The notes under the pieces: generated by a model
The model's database searches: none
What the model saw: the letters and a program-made list of their open reading frames with translations, nothing else
What the model was told of the DNA's origin: nothing
Made by a program: the position numbers and the translations under genes
NCBI GenBank assembly: GCA_036852015.1
Contig: JAANDG010000152.1
Location: 1-64,000, forward strand
Direction of reading: 5' to 3'
Origin: Pelodera strongyloides
Lineage: Eukaryota; Nematoda; Chromadorea; Rhabditida; Rhabditidae
Length of the DNA: 64,000 nucleotides
Part shown: positions 34,872 to 47,300 of the stretch, piece after piece
Layout: every line of letters starts with the position of its first letter
Numbering within the stretch: position 1 is the first letter of the stretch

Positions 34872-34939
34872 CTTACTGTGGTGCTTGGCTTTGGACCGCT
34901 TTTTCCCTGTGAGTTGCTCGATGAAATCAGCCTTTTCAT
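34872..34939 (-). other. Isolated minus-strand exon-like segment
   Basis: Sixty-eight bases lie between a GAAATCAG acceptor and a strong GTAAGAAAC donor. They are open in one frame reading E-K-A-D-F-I-E-Q-L-T-G-K-K-R-S-K-A-K. No partner exons were found on either side, so it may be a fragment of a retroposed or decayed gene. Confidence 0.25.
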
Positions 34940-35198
34940 CTGATTTCTTTCAACGCCTGTTCTACATAATAAAATAAAAACAAAAAGTATACAAAGGAGA
35001 CCAAATAGTCACCGCGTCCCTTTGTTCGTACAATAAATAAGATGAGGCACTAAAATATCTGCAAAAAAAAGTCTAGCCCATATAACGATAATGTGAATAC
35101 AACTTGATGGCGGCAGCGCGAACGAACAATGCTACACAAAGTTCAGGGAATTTCCAGACTTCAGATAAGCGCTTGCTAGCATGCATGGGCAACGAAAC

Positions 35199-35404
35199 TA
35201 ACCATTCGACCCCTCTAACCATTCGACCCCTCTAACCATTCGACCCCTCTAACCATTCGACCCCTCTAACCATTCGACCCCTCTAACCATTCGACCCCTC
35301 TAACCATTCGACCCCTCTAACCATTCGACCCCTCTAACCATTCGACCCCTCTAACCATTCGACCCCTCTAACCATTCGACCCCTCTAACCATTCGACCCC
35401 TCTA
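35199..35404. repeat. 17-bp minisatellite (AACCATTCGACCCCTCT), about 12 copies
   Basis: The units are essentially identical, so the array is young. One further copy of the unit (CATTCGACCCCTCTAACC) stands alone at 36447-36464, just upstream of the ORF1-like gene. Confidence 0.95.
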
Positions 35405-35406
35405 AT

Positions 35407-35903
35407 CTCCGTTAATGAATCCCGAGCATTTTCCGAGAAACTAGGCCTTTCCGAGTATTTTCCGCCTATTTCCCGAGTATTCTCCGAGAAGATTCTCGGA
35501 AAAAGCTCGGAAACTTTGAGGTTCTCGGGCCGAGCTCGGAAAATAGGCGGGCCGAGCTAGGGAGTTGTCTGTTTGTCCGTTTCCGAGCATTTCCCGCGGA
35601 TTTTCCGAGCATTTTCCGAGAAACTTTGCGTTTCCGAGCTTTTTCCGACTAAAAACCTAGTAGGAAAATAGTAAAAAACTAGCTGGTTTTTCCGCGGGAA
35701 ATGCTCGGAAACAAATATCATAGACTTCTGTTTGACCTTGTGCAAATCCCGAGCTCGGCCCGCCGATTTTCCGAGCTCGGCCCGAGAACCTCAAAGTTTC
35801 CGAGCTTTTTCCGAGAATCTTCTCGGAGAATACTCGGGAAATAGGCGGAAAATCCTCGAAAACGCAAAGTTTCTCGGAAAATGCTCGGGATTCATTAACG
35901 GAG
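35407..35903. mobile_element. GC-rich foldback element built on TTTCCGAGCATTTTCCGAG
   Basis: Outer arms CTCCGTTAATGAATCCCGAG and CTCGGGATTCATTAACGGAG pair, with further internal pairings of GGCCGAGCTCGGAAA-type text. It abuts the 17-bp array. A smaller hairpin of the same vocabulary is at 36300-36428. Confidence 0.8.
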
Positions 35904-36299
35904 GTGTTTTTTTAAGGGTCAAACAGAAGAAATGATTTTTACAACCCTGTTATGACTTAAATTTGGTTATCATAAGTGTTTATGTAGTCCCGTAGAGGTT
36001 TTTTCGAGGCATTCCTTTTGCATGATCTTGAACCTTGGGTATTTATTTAGTCCTATATTTGTTTTTGCCTTCTAAAATAGTATCAAAATAGGCATAGAGC
36101 ATTCATCAGCGCCTCTTTCCTATTTTGCCGCTGTTTACTTTTTTGTTGTTGTTTTGTTAATATTAAACTATACATTATTATTCACTTTTGTGTTATTATT
36201 CGTTATTATTATTATTTTTTTGTATAGGCGGTGGTTTTTTGCCGCGGTGCCGCGTGCGGTGGGAGGTGTATCGTTGTCTGCGCCCTCCGCGACGAGAGA

Positions 36300-36428
36300 G
36301 TGTTTCCGAGTATTTTCCGCCAATTCTCCGAGCTCGGCCCGCGTAAAAACCTAGTAGGAAAATACTAAAAAACTTGCTGGTTTTTCCGCGGGCCGAGCTC
36401 GGAGAATTGGCGGAAAATACTCGGAAAC
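36300..36428. repeat. Perfect short hairpin, GTTTCCGAGTATTTTCCGCC arms
   Basis: GTTTCCGAGTATTTTCCGCC and GGCGGAAAATACTCGGAAAC are exact complements. The inner arms CTCCGAGCTCGGCCCGCG also pair. It is a deletion derivative of the 35407-35903 type. Confidence 0.8.
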
Positions 36429-36495
36429 AAAGATCATAGAACCTGTCATTCGACCCCTCTAACCTGCCAGAGAGCGGTCGCATCACTCCGCCAAA

Positions 36496-37917
36496 ATGAT
36501 CTACTCTGATAACGCTCAAATCCCCACGCCTACCTCTCGCCCAGACTTCCCAATTCGCCAAAATATTCAAGTTACTCTCGCTGAGCTATTCACCGACTTG
36601 AAGTCGTTTATTCGCGAAGAAATATCTGAAGGATTTCGTCGGAACGAGCTCAAGGACCATTTTGTACTGCTCAACGCGAAGGAAACGGATCGGGTGAGTA
36701 ATGATTTTGATCTTGCAACCAAAGTTTTGGCTCTGTGCTCTTACTCGCCCGATTCTTTCCATGTACTTGGTCGCATGGGGAAACCCTGCAACCGTCCCCG
36801 CCCTATTCTATGCCGTATGAAAGCTGGTTCTCGTTTGCCTCTGTTTAAAGGAAGGCAGTCACTTCAAAATCAACTTTTTTATTCGATTTTTATTAGATGC
36901 AAGCAGCTTTATAAAACAATATGCAGCCCATAAAAATTCACATAAAATGGAACTCAGGGAGAGAAATCAATGAGAATGAGTTTTGATAAATGACCGACGC
37001 CGGTGCATATATGCAATTGCCAGGGGTACTTGGAGAGTGAACAGCCTGCAGTGTTACACCTGGCGCGTGGTTTATCACTGCAGGGTATTTATTATGAAAC
37101 TCTATACGGGCAATTATAAACTACGGTATATAAGTAAAAGTCATAAACAGGGATTTCTGTCCCTGAGTTCGTTTTGCCGTACTTTGGCGCTGGAATCGTC
37201 GTTTTCTTCACATACTTGAACAATTAATGAAAAGCGAATAAAAAATACGATTTTGTAGTGACTGCGATCCTTTAAGGAACTCGCCGATTGGCTCAAGAAG
37301 ACCCCAGGACTCTCACACATCAATGTTCGTCGAGCTGAAACTCCGAATCAGAGACATGAGGGATATCTACGTCGTCAAGCTGCTCGCGAACAACCTTTGA
37401 CCCCGTATGTGCCAGAGATCAAAGAACCAACTTCTCCACTCGAAAAGACACGTGAGGAACCGCAGTTACAATTGCCCTCCCCTCAATTGCCCGTTATTGA
37501 TCCAATTGTTGAGAAGAACCGTTGCCATCAGCTGTTCAACCAGAATTAAACTCCCAGTTTACAGATGCATTCATGAAAGCATTTAATGAAAGAATACCCG
37601 CTCTAAGTGAAGAGTTTTCCAAGAGGTTCAATAGTAAATAACTGGAATCCTGAATACGCTATTATTTTATGTATATTACTTAATTCTGCATTATTTCTTA
37701 AGTTCTTAGTTTCTTAGAATATGTTTGATACTAGTATATAGTGTTTCCTATGTAATACTTATTGTAATACACACGGTCCCTTATTAGTATGATGGTGTCT
37801 TTACTGCGCCACATCTTAGGGCACCTTTTGGCTTTCGAGTTGCTAGATGTTATTTTTGAGCTTGCCAATGTGGAAATTATCGACTCTGTGAGACAATAAA
37901 CTTATTATTATTAAACT
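36496..37917 (+). pseudogene. Broken non-LTR retrotransposon ORF1-like gene
   Basis: The ATG at 36496 opens M-I-Y-S-D-N-A-Q-I-P-T-P and continues to R-L-P-L-F at the TTAA insertion site. After the insertion the frame resumes K-E-L-A-D-W-L-K-K, then I-N-V-R-R-A-E-T-P-N-Q-R. The R-x-G-K/RPRPI block followed by a T-P-x-Q-R block resembles ORF1-type proteins of CR1/L2-like elements, as I recall them. A one-base frameshift near 37518 makes an early stop at 37547; the other frame runs on to TAA at 37639-37641. The 3' end AATAAACTTATTATTATTA is a short-repeat tail typical of such elements. No reverse transcriptase is present here. Confidence 0.6.
36845..37275. mobile_element. 431-bp TTAA MITE inserted in the ORF1-like gene
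   Basis: It has the same length as, and is nearly identical to, 17868-18298. Removing it with one TTAA restores CTG-TTT-AAG-GAA-CTC in frame, which demonstrates a precise TTAA target duplication. Confidence 0.92.
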
Positions 37918-38329
37918 CAGGAGTGACACCCCCAAACTGTTGCGTTTGATGCGCGCGGAACACGTTTTTTTTTCAACCATCAACTTTCGAAGCAAGAGCA
38001 CATATTTGGCCTTTTAAACGTCTAGTAACCGTCCCTCAACAATAGCAAGTCTTTGGGCTTGATAATTTCCGGGACATATTGAATAGAGCGTGTACATGTG
38101 TTTTTAACGAAATACTATGCGCCATTATCGAGAGCTGAGGGAGTCGTTTCTAATCGTTTCTAACCGTTTCTATCAATATTGTGTGTATGAATGACGAATC
38201 CAATTTTCAACTCAATGTAACGAACAAATCATCAGTGAAATCAGTGAAATTATCAGTGAAAGGTTGTATAACATCAGCTCTAGACTCTGTCATTTCAAGC
38301 TTCAATGAAATGTATCCAAACTTTTTCAG

Positions 38330-41300
38330 AATACCTTTCTGAAGGAGTTCGAGAGTTACTGCGAAACTTTTATAAATGGGATTCCCAATGCGGCTTGTAA
38401 GGTATGTTCATATACCTGATTCGAACAAAGTGACATCTCAGAAAAGTATTCTTGAACCGTTTTAACTGACACTAAAATTACTCAAAATTGAAGTCAAAAT
38501 TCAAGGATCTGCAACCACATTTTATTGAAAATACATTGTGGTATTGTCAAGCATATATCGTCAAGCATATATATGCTTACAATTAGCCATGAGAACCGGT
38601 TTTCAGTCCGCTTATGCTACATGTCTCTTGGAAATCAACGACCCAGATCTCGAGACAAAAGTGAAGAAAGTATCAGGAGTGGATTGGAAACGGCCAACAG
38701 AATATTGTAAAATGGTGATAGCGGCCTATGGTGTCAATGGTGTCTTGGTTGGACAAACCAAGAATACTTCAGATATAACATTGCTAGATCTTGTCAAACC
38801 TTACTGTAAAGCGAATGATGTGACGACTTGTCGTGCTGCAGCAGTACATATAGCAGCACTAAAGGCAAGTATTTTTCATACCAATTTATGTGAAACAAAT
38901 ATTTTTTTCCATATGAAACAAATATTTTTTTCCTTTTTATTTACATATCCATATTCATGTCCTACGCCATAACACAAAAGTATGTACAAACTTTTACCAA
39001 TTTAGCCCGGAAATGACGTTCACTTTTTCGGAGCTGCTTGTGACGCTCACTACGATATGTGCGATTACTACGCACATGTAAGAAAAAAATGTTTATAAAT
39101 TTTCAAAACATAAAAATATATGAAAAAAAGAGCTTACCTTGATTACCTTGACGGCTCGTACTTCAGCGTCAAGGTCGATTTGACAGCTACGAGTCCCACG
39201 TTGCATTCCATTGTAAACGATTCATGGCGATGCTTTGCCAGGGGATGTATACATATGCCAGAGGATGTATATGTATGTCAGGGATACCGGTCTTCTGAGC
39301 ACAAGGGAATCGAATTGAATCAGCCCATCACATAGGAGGTCTTCCGCGGGGGCCTTTGTAATTGTACGGCCTCCATTCGGTCAGCTTTCTTGTCCAGCTA
39401 TTGTCAGTGCGACGCATAATATGACTTGCCTATATGTGCTTCGCATTGTTCACTCGTTCAACAGCATCGTGAACTGAACTGTGACGCATAATATGACTTG
39501 CCTATCTGTGCTTCGCATTGTTCACTCGTTCAACAGCATCGTGAACTGTGTGCGCCTACGAAGATCGGCATTGTGGATGTTTTGTTCTCGTTGTTGTCGG
39601 AGCGTTATTTCAACCATTCTTCGCTCGATGTTCGCTTGGGTTACTCGCAGCTTTCGTTCGGTTTTCTCCGTAAAGGCCCGGCAGCTGGTTGGGCGCTCTT
39701 GGGTTGCTTGGAGAGAAGAGGTCGGTGTAGAAGGAACGGATAGTGTCGCTTTTCTGCGCTTGAGATTTTGCCAGAGTTCCATCCATCTTTTTCAGAGAAA
39801 CTGGTACATGGCAGAAGTCGTCCAGCTTGCGCTTCGCAGTTTTTAGGCTTCTTCGCTATTGGGCAGCCTTTGATATTATGGCAGTGCGGAATGACGTGTG
39901 ATCCGCTCGAAACGGGGGCGTACTTCTTTGGCGGTTTTTTTGAACGGTTGGCCTTTGAGTTGTCGGACTCTAGGAGATCTCTAAAGAGACCTCTAGTTGC
40001 GAGCGAGATTAGCGCCTGTTGATGTGTGGAGGCTGGCAGGGAACTCAGGAGGCTCTGTGACAGCGAAACCAGGTTGTCGTAGTCGCCTTGGAGGTCGATT
40101 GGCGAACCACAAGCGTCGTAGTCATAAGATCTTCGTTGGCCGGCAGTTTTAGGTGTCCATTGCATATTGTTTCGGAAAAGCCGTTCTTAGCGCGTAAGAG
40201 GGTTCTCAGCGACCGATGGTCGGACGGATAATCGCACCTCGTGATCACACCGACACTTGAAGGATTTGAGCTTGTGAGGTGAGTACATAGTCGACTTCAC
40301 GTTTATGACACTTATTGGGTGACACGTGGGTCCAGCTATTGTGGAGTGGTTTTTGGAAGAAACCAGTTCTAATAGTGAGTTTCTCAGCAGTTGTGTATTC
40401 GATGAGCCGTTCTTCGCCTTCATCTCTTGTATCGTTAGAGTGGAGTCCTACGTTGGTTTCTCCTTATTGACACTGCCAACACTTCCATTGAAGTCACGCT
40501 CTTGAAGCGTAAAATACTTTTTTAAGTCACCACGGATGATCTTGTAGGTGCTTGTAATATCATTAAAAAATCGGATCGGAGAAGTGTTCCGAGATCATTA
40601 TAGAAGTTTTCTCGTTCTTCTTCGTTGTCCTGGGTGGGACAGTATCCTACGTATACACGTATACACTTAGTGTTCGGCGGTTGTCGACGGCGATGGTAAT
40701 TCTTCCGCTGCGGGGGCCGAACATCTCAGTTGCCAGAAGATTCTGTGTGAATGATGGATGTATAATGAATCCGACACCTCCAGCCTTGGTTGTGGGATCG
40801 CGTGCGCCTCTTGCGATGAAGTGGCCTTCTTTTGAGCGTTCGGTCGTAAGGTGTGTGATCGAGTTTCACAGAGGAAGATAATATCATAAATAAAGTTTTC
40901 CGTTGACTTTAAGAGGTTCGACAGCATACATCTTGATGACACTAATCGAACATTAAAGACAGAAACCAATCGATTGTGTGATCTGAATCGATTGTGTGAT
41001 CACACAATGATCTGGATTGTGTGCGCATTGTCTTCTTGGGTGTGCCACGATCCTACGGTGGCTGCGACCGACACCTGTTGTCTCCGGTTCCTTCAATTCG
41101 ATTCCGCTGTGCTCAGAAGACAGGTGACTTCGAATCCTGAAGGCAGGAGAATTGTAAACACATGCAAGAATAGTTTCTGAAACAGTGACATTTCAACATT
41201 TTACCGTCTTTTTTTATATTTGAGAAAATTTATTGCCGAATTTTCTTTTAGTTGTATACAACACAGTACGCCAATAATGCGCAAGCTCCGTACAATTCAC

Positions 41301-44300
41301 GTTGCTTGGTTAATGCAGCGGGTAAACTTCTCTGCCAGGTAACTACTCATATTAATATATTATGTCGTTCACGAAATCAAGTTTTCATGAACGAGCTTTC
41401 ACTCAAGACATCTTGAGTGAAAGCTGAAAGCACTGCAGTTGTTTTCAAGCTTTCACTCAAGCTCTTATCCCTGTCTATAAAATCATTGGAGGGTAATTAT
41501 TGTCGCACGTGACACCTTTCGCTGTGCACTAGTGCTAGCTTAGTGCAACAAAATGCGGTTGCGTTTACATTTATGATAGCGTTATGTTACATCAAAGTCC
41601 ACGTGAATTTTTTTTAAAGCATGCCACGCCCCAGGTGCCTGTAGTATGTAGTCATAGTGGACACAAGCTCGAACACGCGAACATATTTGAAGTCATGGTG
41701 TCATTTTAGTTTAGACCATCTTTATTTTTATTATTTTTCTCGTTTCTCCTTCCTACAGTGATCATGAAAACATCATTTGCCCACTGATAGCTTTGCCTCA
41801 TTTGGAAGGTAAGAGGACTCCCGTTTGCGGCCTTTTGTACATTGGCGAGAAAAGATAGGAAAATACAATCAATGAGCAAAGGTTGAATCATTTAGAAATT
41901 GGCGACAGCTTGTCAGAAGTTGAAGAGCTCAACCGAGTCCTGCAGATACATTGTGCGATCACAGCATTTATCCGAACTCGAGCACATGCGCATTTTCAGT
42001 TGTAGGTATTTTTCATGGAAATTAAATTTGTATTGTGCTTTTTCCTACACTGATCTTTTGATTTTACATTTCTATTGGGCTTTTTCCAACATTGATCTTT
42101 AAAGGGACAGGCCCATCAAAGTATACCTATATTTACGATATGTTCATAATGGTCATAAAGCAATTTTTATTACATATATACAAACCAAATTTCACATAAA
42201 TTCGACCTGGGTAACTTTTTCCTATGCGCTCATCATATATTGGTATGTTCCCCAGGGTAAATGTAGGTGAAATCTGTTTTGTATAGATTGTAATAAAAAT
42301 ACTTTATCTAATTATGAACATATCATAAATATAGGTTACTTTGATGGGCTTGTCCATTTAAATTTTTTATGCAGTGGTTATCACAAAACAGTTCCATTTC
42401 CATACTTATTGTTATAAAGATTGTCCATTGAAAAGCTTCTTATACTCTTATGCACGTGGACGCAACTTGAGTTGCAGCTCAAGTTGATTCCACGTACCTT
42501 CGCAATGTGACATATTTAGGGCACTATTACTTGTTCTCCTTGTTAGATGGAGGATCATTGCACAGGACCTAAACACATATATTAAAGGGACGGGTTCACT
42601 ACAAAATCACCTTGTTTTTATGCTTTAGTTTGAATGTACAAAGGTAAAATTAAACAAAGATCACAAAAAATGTTTCTTGAATTACTCCCTAGGGAAGATA
42701 TTAGGTAAAAAGGGTGAGTATTGATCGATCTTCCGATAACATGAGTAAACAAGATAAACTAGGGAAGCTAAGAGATATGGCTGAAACACACTGTTTTGAG
42801 CAAAATAAACTAGTTTTCATCGTTTATTTTACTTAAAACACTGAAAAAAACAGTGTGTTTCAGCCATATCTCTTAGCTTCCCTAGTTTATCTTGTTTTAC
42901 TCATGTTATCGGAAGATCGATCAATACTCACCCTCTTTACCTAATATCTTCCCTAGGGAGTAATTCAAGAAACATTTTTTATGCTCTTTGTTTAATTTTA
43001 CCTTTGTGCAATCAAACTAAAGCATAAAAACAAGGTGATTTTGTAGTGAGCCCATCCCTTTAACTTTTATTTGACAGCATTTCAAATTTAGTAAACGATG
43101 CTCAGCGGTTCCTGGCTGAATACTGCGACGGAACTAATCCAGATCACTGCACTAAAATGGCAAACTATATTGCAAGATCGATGACTGTATGTTTTCTAAA
43201 TTATCTCCCTTAAGAACCAACCCCGTAAGGCATCACCACTCTATTGACCTTTCATTTAGGATTTGAAAGTGCTTAGCAATTTGACTAACATTTGCAATGT
43301 ACATCAACCAACGACTCCCCCTCCTACTCTGCCGGGTAGAAAGGAGCGAGATAACTCGTGCACTGCTTATCTAAAAGTGAGTTCTTAAAAATCTACATAA
43401 GGCATCGCCGCGGCCAGTTTCATGAAATTTGCTTTGGCCAATAAAGTTGTGCTAACCTGTGTGGAACAGCATAGAGGTTCAAAGGACACTGGAACAAGTA
43501 TTTTCCTATAGAGGAATAACTGATGTTACCTTTAAAGGGAAAGACCAGGAGAAAAAAGTTTTCCTCAGTTAAAGGGAGAGGCCCACGAGAAAAAAAATCT
43601 TTCTTAGTTTACTTGCACAGAATGTCCGGAATTTCAGAAATATTACTGTGAAAACCGCATTTAGTTATTCCTCGGCAAACAGTTCGGCCAGGTACCGTAG
43701 TCAGAATCAATTTTTCTCTTTTAGGGTATTAAAGTAATTAGAAACGCTTTGTTATAATGGTAGCAATGTTCTTCGTTTGTTTAACAATTATTATGTAGAA
43801 ACAGAATGCTAATGGATGCATATAAACCGTAAAAACGTATTTTAACCTTTCTGACTACGGTACCTGGCCGAACTGTTTGCTGGGGAATAACTATGTGAGT
43901 TGTAGGTGCAAAGAAATGCGGTTTTCACAGTAACATTTCTGAATTTCCGGACATTCTGTGCAAGCAAATTGAGGAAGAATTTTTTCTCGTGGGCCTCTCC
44001 CTTTAACTTGCACAGAATGTCTGGAAGTTCAGAAATATTCTTAAAACCTTAACTGTGAAAACCTTACATTTCATTACACCCAGAACTCGCAGAGTTATTC
44101 CCAGGCAAACTGTTCGGCCACGCACCTTAGTCAGAATCAATTTTTGCTCTTTTATGCCTCTACAGTATTTGAAACCCTTTGATATAATCGTAGGAATGTT
44201 CTTCATCTGTTTAACAATTATTGTGTAGAGAAAGAGTGTTAATGAACGGATATAAACCGTAAATATGGATTTTAGCCTTTCTGACTACGGTACCTGGCCG

Positions 44301-47300
44301 AACTGTTTGCCGTGGAATAACTCTGCGTGTTCTAGGTGTAAAGAAATGCGGTTTTCACAATAATATTTCTGAAATTACGGATTGAGGAAAACTTTTTTTC
44401 TCGTGAGAGTACAAAGTGAATTTGTTTTTGCTTATGCGTATATTCGGGCACCAATTTATCCTGGTAGTGAGGGGGGGGGGGGGGGGTTTCTTGGTTTATG
44501 CATCAATTGATAGTTTTTCATGATAATTACGGAAGCAGAGCTCCCTGTAAAACATCCGTTTATTTTCTTTCAGGCGGTTATACGATCGTTGCACGCGACA
44601 AAAATCTATACAGATATCTGCAACATGGACACACTATCATCACATATGCGAGTGTGCAATGTAAGGAAAAGGTTTTTTCGCGTTTGGGGTCTACGCACAA
44701 TATGTTACGTATGGCTGATTTATTGCGCAAATTTGCCATTTCTTAACCTGGACTATTCATACCTGAACTATTTACAGCTGTTTTTCGACATGTGTGGCGG
44801 CATAGGAAGGGATAAGGGGATCTGTAACACGATCGAAGAAGAGCATACTTTTTTCTCTGCGGTTGAGAAGGTATCCAACAAAACCCTCGGTTAGTATTTT
44901 TTGACATTTTGTCACTAGATTTATCTATCAATTATTGTTAAAAAAAAAAGCAACAATGAAGGGTATGTAAAGCTGCACCAGTCACATCCACAAATTTATC
45001 GATAGATTTTAGCATTTGAGTGAAACCTAACATCGATACACTAGTTTGCAACAACTGGTAATAATCGAAATAAACCATCTCAATTTATGCATTGGGTTTA
45101 TTCCATAATGAGTGGCAACTTACTTATAATTATCTAGATAACGCACTACCTGTTCTTCGCGCGGTGTGCCTAGCGAACCCCGATGATAAGACGTGTATAC
45201 GGTTCACCACTTGGCTGCAAACGGAGCGTGTGAGTTGTCTTCTGAAAAGGTTTAGGTTCCGAGGTCGATAACGGAAACCCATGGAAACACTAGCGATTGA
45301 TAGTTTATCGATTAAGCAATAAATTGAATCGGGTTGGCCAAGGCCAGGCCCTTTCGCATAGATTACTGCATACGTGCAAACGACATAATTGGGGCGTACT
45401 CTAACCGGTACCTTTATATCTTGCTTCAGGATTTTTCGCTATCATTGTACGAGGCAGTTTGTGCGAAGAGAGATGGCAATTTGTGCTTTGCAACGCTCAG
45501 GGTTAGTTAGCACTGTTATTTGCATTTCGTAATATTCAAACAGCAGGAATTTTATTGCTAGGTACTCGAGCGATCTGTATCTCCTGCTTTCGCACAGTTT
45601 AGCTCCCTGGGGAGGCCAGGGAGGGCTCCTTGCGTGTTGGTGAATGCGGCCTCGGGATCGCGCGATGCGGGTTGCTGCAGGATCAGTAGCATAATAAAAT
45701 GTACTAAATGCAGACACACTTCGAAAGATTCAATGCGAGTATGGAGGAGATATTCAACGAGCACTGTTTCCAAGGGAGCAAATCACTAGCTAGCAATGGT
45801 ACCTGCACTGTGAGCGTTTTAATTTGTTAGGTTGGGTTCTTTTTATGGGCTTATTTATTGAATCGTCATCTTTGCGTAACAAAATACCAGTAAAGTCCTA
45901 GTACACCACCTTAGTAAAGTCCTTACTTGATATTCTATTTGCACCAAACAATGGATATCAGCTAACCAGTGTGTTCAGGCAATAGCAAGATATTGCGATC
46001 GAGATACATACAACGCGGACTGCTACGCATATCACATAAGTAAATGTCGTAGAAACCATGTTTTTGCTCAGGTGTGCCCGTTCTTGTTATCCAAAAGACG
46101 CTGTGATAATAGTTTATTGGGAAATAATTCGCAACGCGAGTTGTATATACAATCTCAGAAGCAGCTCGTGCCACACCAGGAGACAGTAGGACTGCAACCT
46201 GCCTAGCCTAGCGTGCCTAGCGCCCAGCCTACCATCAGATGTGGCCGAGCTGCTCCCGTTTTATTGTGTACCCCATTGCTCAAATGCAGGCGTTTTACAA
46301 GTCATTGTCTGTTGTTGTTTTGTCGTGCACCAGATTGGTCAGCTAGAGGTCCAGAAAATTTTGAGTTAAAAGCGAAACCGCCACCGAAACCAAATGACAG
46401 CCACGTGTGGCTAATATTTTTTGCTACAATCAGAGGATCGGCTTTTTTTCTTTGTAAAGTATATTTACTGTGAATTGTGGTGAATAATCGCAGACCACAT
46501 TCACGTGTTCAACGATTTTTCTGGTGGTAATCTAAGCACTGTTACACGCTAGCGGATGACCGATTGCATAGTACCATCTTATGTATGGACACATTCAGAA
46601 TGAGTCGGATGGAAGCAACACATTTGAAATTGCATCGGGGTGTTTGCGTACTTTTTAGCACAACATTTTCAGGAAGTTTGTGGACCTCTAGCTGACATCT
46701 ACTGCGCAGGCAAAAGGAAAGATTTGCAACGATGTGATGAGTTCTTTAAGGAAATTTTCATACAGAAGAATGAGGTGGGTGGTTTCGTTTCGTTATCGTC
46801 GTATGATTATTACGCGCCTATTTGAACTCGAATCTTTTTTTGAAGGGACAAAGTGTAGCATATCGAATCGAAACGAATATAGAATATCGATATGCATAGA
46901 CATGATGTTAACCGATGTACCAGTCGGATAACAAAATGGCGTCCCCTTGATTGCAAGCGAGCTGTAGGTTGATCTCCAAAAGACAAGCAGATCCTATGTT
47001 TTGGCAGTAAGCTGAAGGCATCGCCAGTCTTTAATGGCGGTCGAGCTGTTAGCTACCTATGCACTGTACAATAATTAATGCCAAATGTAGGAGGCCACTC
47101 GTGTGCATCCATTTTTATGTGGTCGTCTACCACTGGTGTCTCACCTGAACCGTTACGTAAACTACAACAAATTTCAGCGGATAAAAGGACTGGTGACTTC
47201 CACTTGTGAAGTTGCACTGCCGAAGGGCATTACGCTTTCAGAGAAGTGCAAATCCTTTTTGCAGGTCAGAAAGAATATATTTCTTGTGTTCTTACTTGTT

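Noticed and set aside
35199..35404. CRISPR-like direct repeat array
   Set aside because: The 17-bp units are contiguous with no spacers, and the genome is eukaryotic. This is a minisatellite.
39481..39846. 121-codon plus-strand frame
   Set aside because: It is antisense to the RTE coding sequence, which has clear conserved blocks on the minus strand.
46213..46473. 86-codon plus frame with several cysteines between gene B exons
   Set aside because: It lacks flanking splice sites in phase. Exons on both sides (45979-46071 and 46673-46774) already join in phase 0.
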